Origin: Hymenobacter norwichensis DSM 15439
GTDB lineage: Bacteria; Bacteroidota; Bacteroidia; Cytophagales; Hymenobacteraceae
Reading direction: 5' to 3'
Assembly: GCF_000420705.1 (NCBI RefSeq)
Contig: NZ_ATVL01000010.1
Coordinates: 372,001-436,000, forward strand
Length of the DNA: 64,000 nt
In this document: piece after piece, positions 59,426-64,000 of the stretch
Layout: each line of letters begins with the position of its first letter
Position numbering within the stretch: position 1 is the stretch's first letter
Notes under the pieces: generated by a model
The model's input: only the letters and a program-made list of their open reading frames with translations
What the model was told of the DNA's origin: nothing
Database searches by the model: none
Position numbers and translations under genes: made by a program

Positions 59426-60727
59426 ATGAATAAAACGCTGCTGTTGTTTCTTTTTTGCGTGGTTGCGCTGGCCCGGCCGGCGCATTCCAAAGACTACCTC
59501 ATCACCAAGTTTGGCGCGAGTACTGATAGCACCAAACTCAACACCAAGGCCATCCAGAGTGCCATCGACAAGGCTAGCGCCAGCGGCGGTGGGACCATCG
59601 TAATTCCGAAAGGGGTGTTTCTGAGCGGGGCGTTGTTTTTCAAGCCCAAAACCCAGCTGCGGGTGGAGGCCGGCGCCAAGCTCAAGGGCTCCGACAACAT
59701 TGCCGACTACCCGCTGGGGCCGTCGCGGATGGAGGGCCAGAAGCTGGATTATTATGCGGCGCTTATCAACGCTTACAAGGTGAACAACTTCCGGGTGACA
59801 GGCCCCGGCAAGATTGACGGCAACGGGCTGCGGTTCTGGAAGGCGTTTTGGGCGCACCGGGACTCCATGCAGAAAGCCGGCAAATCGTCGACCAACTTGG
59901 AGGTGCACCGGCCCCGGCTGCTTTTCATCTGGGGCTGCGACAATGTGGTTATCGAAAACGTGAAGCTGCACAACGCTGGCTTCTGGACCACCCATCTCTA
60001 CCAGTGCAACAACGTCCTGATTGAAGGCTGCGACATCCGTTCCCCTTTCCGGCCGGTGAAGGCTCCCAGCACCGACGCCGTGGACATTGACGTATGCAAG
60101 AAAGTGACCATCCGCAACTGCTACATCTCCGTCAATGATGATGGCATTGTGATGAAAGGCGGCAAAGGCCCCAACGCTCAGAACCTACCCGAAAACGGCC
60201 CGATTGAAGACGTGCTGGTGGAAAACTGCACCTTCGGCGAAGTGCACGCGGCCATAACCTGCGGCAGCGAGTGTATTCATGCCAACCGCATCACGGTGCG
60301 CAACTGCAAAGTGGACAACGACCGGCCGCTGCTGCTCTTCAAAATGCGCCCCGACACCTACCAGCTCTACGAAAACATCACCATCGATAACATCACCGGT
60401 AAGTGCGGCACCATCGTCACGTTGTCGCCCTGGACGCAGTTTTTCAACATGGCGGGCAGCACCGAGAAGCCTTTTGGTACCATCCGCAACATCACTATTT
60501 TCAACGTGAAAGTGAACTGCAAACAGTTTGCGGTGCTCGATGGCAACCCCACGGACAAGGTGGAAAACATTGTGTTTAAGAACGTGAATGCCACGGCCCA
60601 GAAAGTTGAGTTTCCCAACAAGTACCCGGCCGTGAAATTCGAGAACGTGACCCTCAACGGCGCGCCGCTCAAAGCCACGCAAGATGCTCGGACCGGCCCA
60701 GCCGTAACTCCCCTGAAGCCCGACTAG
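59426..60727 (+). CDS. Glycoside hydrolase family 28 (pectinase-like)
   Basis: The 433-residue enzyme has a signal peptide (MNKTLLLFLFCVVALARPAHS) and a right-handed beta helix with GH28 features. Catalytic aspartates lie in STDAVDIDVC and SVNDDGIVMKGG, and the HG.SIGS-like position reads AAITCGSECIH. GH28 members hydrolyse galacturonan or rhamnogalacturonan; the fine specificity is unknown. It lies just upstream of a SusC-like receptor, consistent with a pectin- or plant-glycan-use locus. The ATG at 59426 is preferred to a TTG at 59402. Confidence 0.88.
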   Translation: MNKTLLLFLFCVVALARPAHSKDYLITKFGASTDSTKLNTKAIQSAIDKASASGGGTIVIPKGVFLSGALFFKPKTQLRVEAGAKLKGSDNIADYPLGPSRMEGQKLDYYAALINAYKVNNFRVTGPGKIDGNGLRFWKAFWAHRDSMQKAGKSSTNLEVHRPRLLFIWGCDNVVIENVKLHNAGFWTTHLYQCNNVLIEGCDIRSPFRPVKAPSTDAVDIDVCKKVTIRNCYISVNDDGIVMKGGKGPNAQNLPENGPIEDVLVENCTFGEVHAAITCGSECIHANRITVRNCKVDNDRPLLLFKMRPDTYQLYENITIDNITGKCGTIVTLSPWTQFFNMAGSTEKPFGTIRNITIFNVKVNCKQFAVLDGNPTDKVENIVFKNVNATAQKVEFPNKYPAVKFENVTLNGAPLKATQDARTGPAVTPLKPD

Positions 60728-60751
60728 CCCCGAGCAACGTTTGTGCAATAA

Positions 60752-60786
60752 CAAAACGCCCCGCCAGCTTCTGGTGGGGCGTTTTG
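60752..60786 (+). terminator. Terminator of the GH28 gene
   Basis: A 16-bp stem (60752-60767 with 60771-60786, one G-T wobble) has a 3-nt loop and a T-tract in the right arm. Confidence 0.87.
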
Positions 60787-61113
60787 CGTTGCGGGCTTTG
60801 CTAGTCAGTAGGAGTATTACCGGATTGTTACTAAAACGACAACGAATCGAGGCCTAGCTGTTACCAATTTGTCAAGTCTATTTATTGTTAAATAAACCAC
60901 AATTATGCTGCTCTATCTTTGAGGCTTGAAAGGGGTTTCGTACAATCAAGTGCGTGTTGATGTTGATTGTAGTATCGCCATTGGCTCAATAGAACCCTGT
61001 TTTCTGTAGTGTTTCCAATAAGTGAAAACGCCAAAGTTCAATTCTTTGGCGTGCGGTACATCTGTGTCTTGACCTCAGTTTTTTCTCTCCGGAAAACTAA
61101 CCTAAGCCCATGC
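60787..61113 (+). promoter_or_regulatory. Promoter and structured leader of the SusC-like gene
   Basis: A -7 element TATCTTTG (60914-60921) implies a leader of about 185 nt. The leader has two perfect hairpins: 60941-60949 with 60963-60971, and 61028-61036 with 61044-61052. Neither has a U-tract, so control by antisense RNA, attenuation or stability is possible. No exact -33 is seen. No gene is present in this 327-nt stretch. Confidence 0.6.
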
Positions 61114-64000
61114 ATGAAAACATCTACTAGCTCTTTCGGGTGGAAGCAACGTCTGCTTACGCCCGTGGCAATATGTTGCAGCGTTACTGCCTATGCGCAA
61201 CAAGCCCAAACCGTTACGGGCCGCGTGACCGATAAGGCGGGCGAAGGGCTGCCCGGCGTAACGGTGCTGGTAAAGGGCACCAGCGCGGGCGCCAGCACCG
61301 GCCCCGACGGTGCCTACAGCGTGCAGGTGCCCAGTGGCGCTACCACATTGGTACTGTCGTTTCTGGGTTTCCAGCCGCAGGAAGTAGCCATCGGGACGCG
61401 CACGGCCATCAACGTAACCCTAGCGCCCGACTCGAAGGCCCTGGACGAAGTGGTGGTAGTAGGCTACGGTACTCAGAAGAAGGCCAACCTGACCGGGGCC
61501 GTGGACCAGGTATCGTCGGAGGTGCTGCAAAACCGCGCGCTGCCCAACCTCACCCAGGGCCTGCAAGGCGTGCTGCCCAACCTGAACCTGGTGCCCGGCG
61601 ACGGCAAACCCACTACCTCGCCGGCCTATAACATTCGGGGAGCCACGTCCATCGGGCAGGGCGGCAACGCGCTGGTGCTGATTGACGGCGTGGAAGGTGA
61701 CCCGAGCCGCATCAACCCCAACGACGTAGCCACCGTGACAGTGCTGAAAGATGCCTCGGCTGCCGCTATTTACGGGGCGCGGGGCGCGTTTGGCGTAGTG
61801 CTAATTACCACCAAAAACCCCTCGAAAGAGAAAACCAGCGTTACCTACGCCTTCAACCAGTCCATCAAGAGCCCAACCACGGTGCCCGATTTCGTGACGG
61901 ATGGCTACGTGTTTGCCAATATGTTCAACGAGGGCTGGTCGGCGTGGAACGACTACTCGCAGACGCCGCAGAACATCAACAAAACGGTGAAGTTCTCGCC
62001 CGCCTACCTGGCCGAGCTGAAGCGCCGTTCCGAAGACCCCAGCCTGCCGAAAGTGGAGGTAAATTCCGCCGGCGAGTACGTCTATTACGGCAACACCGAC
62101 TGGTACAAGGAGCTGTATAAAAAGCGCACCAGCGCCACCGAGCACAACCTGTCGGTGTCGGGGAGCAGCGGCAAGGCCAGCTTCTACGCCACGGGCCGCT
62201 ACTTCGGGCAGGACGGTATCTTCCGCTACAACTCCGACGATTACCGCATGTACAACTTCCGGGCAAAGGGCGCTATCGACCTGTTCCCGTGGCTGCGCAT
62301 CGACAACAACACCGACTACTCCAGCATGCGCTACCACAACCCGCTGAACGTGGGCGAGGGCGGCGGCATCTGGCGCAACATTGCCGACGAGGGCCACACG
62401 GTAGCGCCCATGTTCAACCCCGACGGCACTCTCACGTACTCGGCGGCCTACACCGTGGGCGACATGTGGTACGGCAAAAACGGCATTGACCTCGACGAGC
62501 GGGTGACGCGCAACACCACCGCGTTTCTGGCGCATTTCTTTGAAGACAAGGTGCGGCTCAACGGCAACTTCACGTTCCGCAACACCGACAACGACCGGAC
62601 CCAAACCCGCGTGCCGGTGCCCTACAGCCGCAAACCCGGCGTGATTGAGTACGTGGGCACCAACACCAACGACCTGCTGCGCAACTTCGGCCAGACCCGG
62701 TACGTGGCCGCTAACCTCTTCGGCGAGTACGAAAACCACTTCCAGGACGTCCACTATTTCAAGGCCATGGTGGGCTACAACTACGAGCAGTCCACGTTCC
62801 GGGGCCTGCAAACCCAGCGCAACGGCCTGATTTACCAAGATGCGCAGGACATCAACCTGGCCTTGGGGCAGTCGATTACCACGCAGGGCGGCTGGGACCG
62901 GTGGAACATCATGGGCGGCTTCTACCGCCTCAACTACTCGTTCAAGGAACGTTATTTGCTGGAAGCCAGCGGCCGCTATGATGGCTCTTCGAAGTTCCCT
63001 TCCAACGAGCGGTTTGCCTACTTCCCCTCGTTCTCGGCGGGCTGGCGTCTGTCCAATGAGTCGTTCTGGGAGGTGTCGCCGAAGCTGATTTCCGAGCTGA
63101 AAATCCGGGGTTCGTACGGGGCGCTCGGCAACGGCAACATTAACTCTTACGCCTACCAGGAGCAGTTTGGTATTTCGCAGTCGGGGCGGGTGCTGAATGG
63201 GGTGCGGCCGCAGCTCACCAGCCAGCCGGGCGTTATTCCGGACGGCCTCACCTGGGAAACGTCCACCACCAAAGACCTGGGCTTCGACTTGAGCATGCTG
63301 GATAACCGCCTCACGCTGAACGCCGAAGGCTACATCCGCAACACCACCGACATGTTCACGGTGGGCATGACGTTGCCTGCCGTGTTTGGCACGGCGGTGC
63401 CCAAAGGCAACTACGCCGACTTGCGCACCAAAGGCTGGGAAGTGGCCCTGAACTGGCGCGACAACCTGGACCTGGGCACCAAGCCGCTCAGCTACGGTGT
63501 GCGCCTCACGCTGGCCGACTACCAAGCCACCATCACTAAGTACAACAACCCCAACAAGCAGCTCAACGACCCTAACAACAACAGCGCCGACCTCAGCTAC
63601 TACGAGGGCCAGAAGCTGGGCGAAATCTGGGGCTACACCACCGACGGCTTCTTCACCTCGCAAGACCAGATTGCCAGCTCGCCCTCGCAGGCGCTGTTCC
63701 GCGCTTCCACCAGCGGCCAGCTGCTGCCCGGCGACATCAAGTTTGCCGACCTGAACGGCGACGGGGTCATCAACAACGGCGACAACACGGTGGGCAACCC
63801 CGGCGACCGGCGCGTGATTGGCAACGCCCTGCCGCGCTACACCTATGGCGCCATGGCCGACGCCAGCTGGCACGACTTCTTCGTGTCGGTGTTCTTCCAG
63901 GGCGTGGGCCACCAGGACTGGTACCCCGGCTCCGAGGCTGGCACGTTCTGGGGCCAGTACAATCGGCCGTACAACAAGATTCCGAAGTCGCAGCTGGGCA
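61114..64000 (+). CDS. SusC/RagA family TonB-linked receptor, truncated by window end
   Basis: The first 962 residues of a SusC-like outer-membrane receptor are present, open to the last base. It has a signal peptide ending at TAYAQQ, a carboxypeptidase-like domain (VTGRVTDKAGEGLPGVTVLVKGTS), the SusC signature DEVVVVGYGTQKK, a plug with NIRGATSIGQGGNALVLIDGV, and the barrel. Partner SusD should follow right of the window. SusCD pairs import oligosaccharides; the adjacent GH28 hints at pectic substrates. An ATG 4 nt earlier hits a stop at once, so 61114 is the start. Confidence 0.93.
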   Translation, partial: MKTSTSSFGWKQRLLTPVAICCSVTAYAQQAQTVTGRVTDKAGEGLPGVTVLVKGTSAGASTGPDGAYSVQVPSGATTLVLSFLGFQPQEVAIGTRTAINVTLAPDSKALDEVVVVGYGTQKKANLTGAVDQVSSEVLQNRALPNLTQGLQGVLPNLNLVPGDGKPTTSPAYNIRGATSIGQGGNALVLIDGVEGDPSRINPNDVATVTVLKDASAAAIYGARGAFGVVLITTKNPSKEKTSVTYAFNQSIKSPTTVPDFVTDGYVFANMFNEGWSAWNDYSQTPQNINKTVKFSPAYLAELKRRSEDPSLPKVEVNSAGEYVYYGNTDWYKELYKKRTSATEHNLSVSGSSGKASFYATGRYFGQDGIFRYNSDDYRMYNFRAKGAIDLFPWLRIDNNTDYSSMRYHNPLNVGEGGGIWRNIADEGHTVAPMFNPDGTLTYSAAYTVGDMWYGKNGIDLDERVTRNTTAFLAHFFEDKVRLNGNFTFRNTDNDRTQTRVPVPYSRKPGVIEYVGTNTNDLLRNFGQTRYVAANLFGEYENHFQDVHYFKAMVGYNYEQSTFRGLQTQRNGLIYQDAQDINLALGQSITTQGGWDRWNIMGGFYRLNYSFKERYLLEASGRYDGSSKFPSNERFAYFPSFSAGWRLSNESFWEVSPKLISELKIRGSYGALGNGNINSYAYQEQFGISQSGRVLNGVRPQLTSQPGVIPDGLTWETSTTKDLGFDLSMLDNRLTLNAEGYIRNTTDMFTVGMTLPAVFGTAVPKGNYADLRTKGWEVALNWRDNLDLGTKPLSYGVRLTLADYQATITKYNNPNKQLNDPNNNSADLSYYEGQKLGEIWGYTTDGFFTSQDQIASSPSQALFRASTSGQLLPGDIKFADLNGDGVINNGDNTVGNPGDRRVIGNALPRYTYGAMADASWHDFFVSVFFQGVGHQDWYPGSEAGTFWGQYNRPYNKIPKSQLG

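Noticed and set aside
61801..63912. A 703-codon minus-strand reading frame
   Set aside because: It lies wholly opposite the SusC-like gene, is Val/Gly/His-rich as expected for an antisense shadow of GC-rich coding DNA, and shows no domain.
1..64000. tRNA, rRNA or other stable RNA genes
   Set aside because: No cloverleaf-like T-loop sequences or rRNA segments were noticed on either strand by eye; a dedicated search was not possible.

Overview
The window looks like chromosomal DNA of a Bacteroidota bacterium, most likely a Hymenobacter-like member of the Cytophagales. The evidence is a complete gldKLMN type IX secretion/gliding operon with a PorP/SprF gene, a SprE/PorW-like lipoprotein, a SusC/RagA receptor, several matches to the Bacteroidota promoter (-33 TTTG, -7 TAnnTTTG), moderately high GC, and GTCATGC...CGAAGCATCTC hairpin repeats. 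I assigned the organism from recalled knowledge of these families; no search was run.

Layout. 1-5.9 kb: T9SS genes porP/sprF, gldK, gldL, gldM, gldN. 5.9-13.5 kb (minus): uvrC, a PBP1A and the SprE/PorW-like lipoprotein. 13.7-19.8 kb: an F0F1 ATP synthase operon (atpZ-like, atpI-like, atpB, E, F, H, A, G) without atpD/atpC. 19.8-34.5 kb: mostly housekeeping genes (HAD phosphatase, PafA-type alkaline phosphatase, pyrophosphatase, nnr, msrB, L-serine dehydratase alpha, LutB-like Fe-S protein, M28 peptidase, ispF) mixed with membrane and lipoproteins of unknown role. 34.7-41.9 kb: a TetR gene followed by a TolC/adaptor/RND efflux operon, with a likely TetR operator. 42-51 kb: an ACP-like protein lacking the prosthetic-group serine, a YkvA protein, an NlpC/P60 hydrolase, a small HExxH protein, two SDRs, a copper P-type ATPase and a carotenoid-desaturase-like flavoprotein. 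51.3-59.2 kb (minus): a His/Cys-rich small exported protein, a TonB siderophore-type receptor, an ABC ATPase, two DUF3526-type permeases and an exported aspartoacylase-like hydrolase. 59.4-64 kb: a GH28 pectinase-like enzyme and a SusC-like receptor running off the end.

The most unusual structure is intergenic. At least six short spacers are built of phased 7- or 8-nt words, each spacer with its own word, usually in inverted orientation around a central core. One such element overlaps the start of the efflux adaptor gene, so its heptads are translated as the hydrophobic part of the lipoprotein signal peptide. A second repeat class (40-bp and 33-bp perfect hairpins sharing one core) flanks the TonB/ABC cluster. 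No tRNA, rRNA, CRISPR array or transposase gene was seen.
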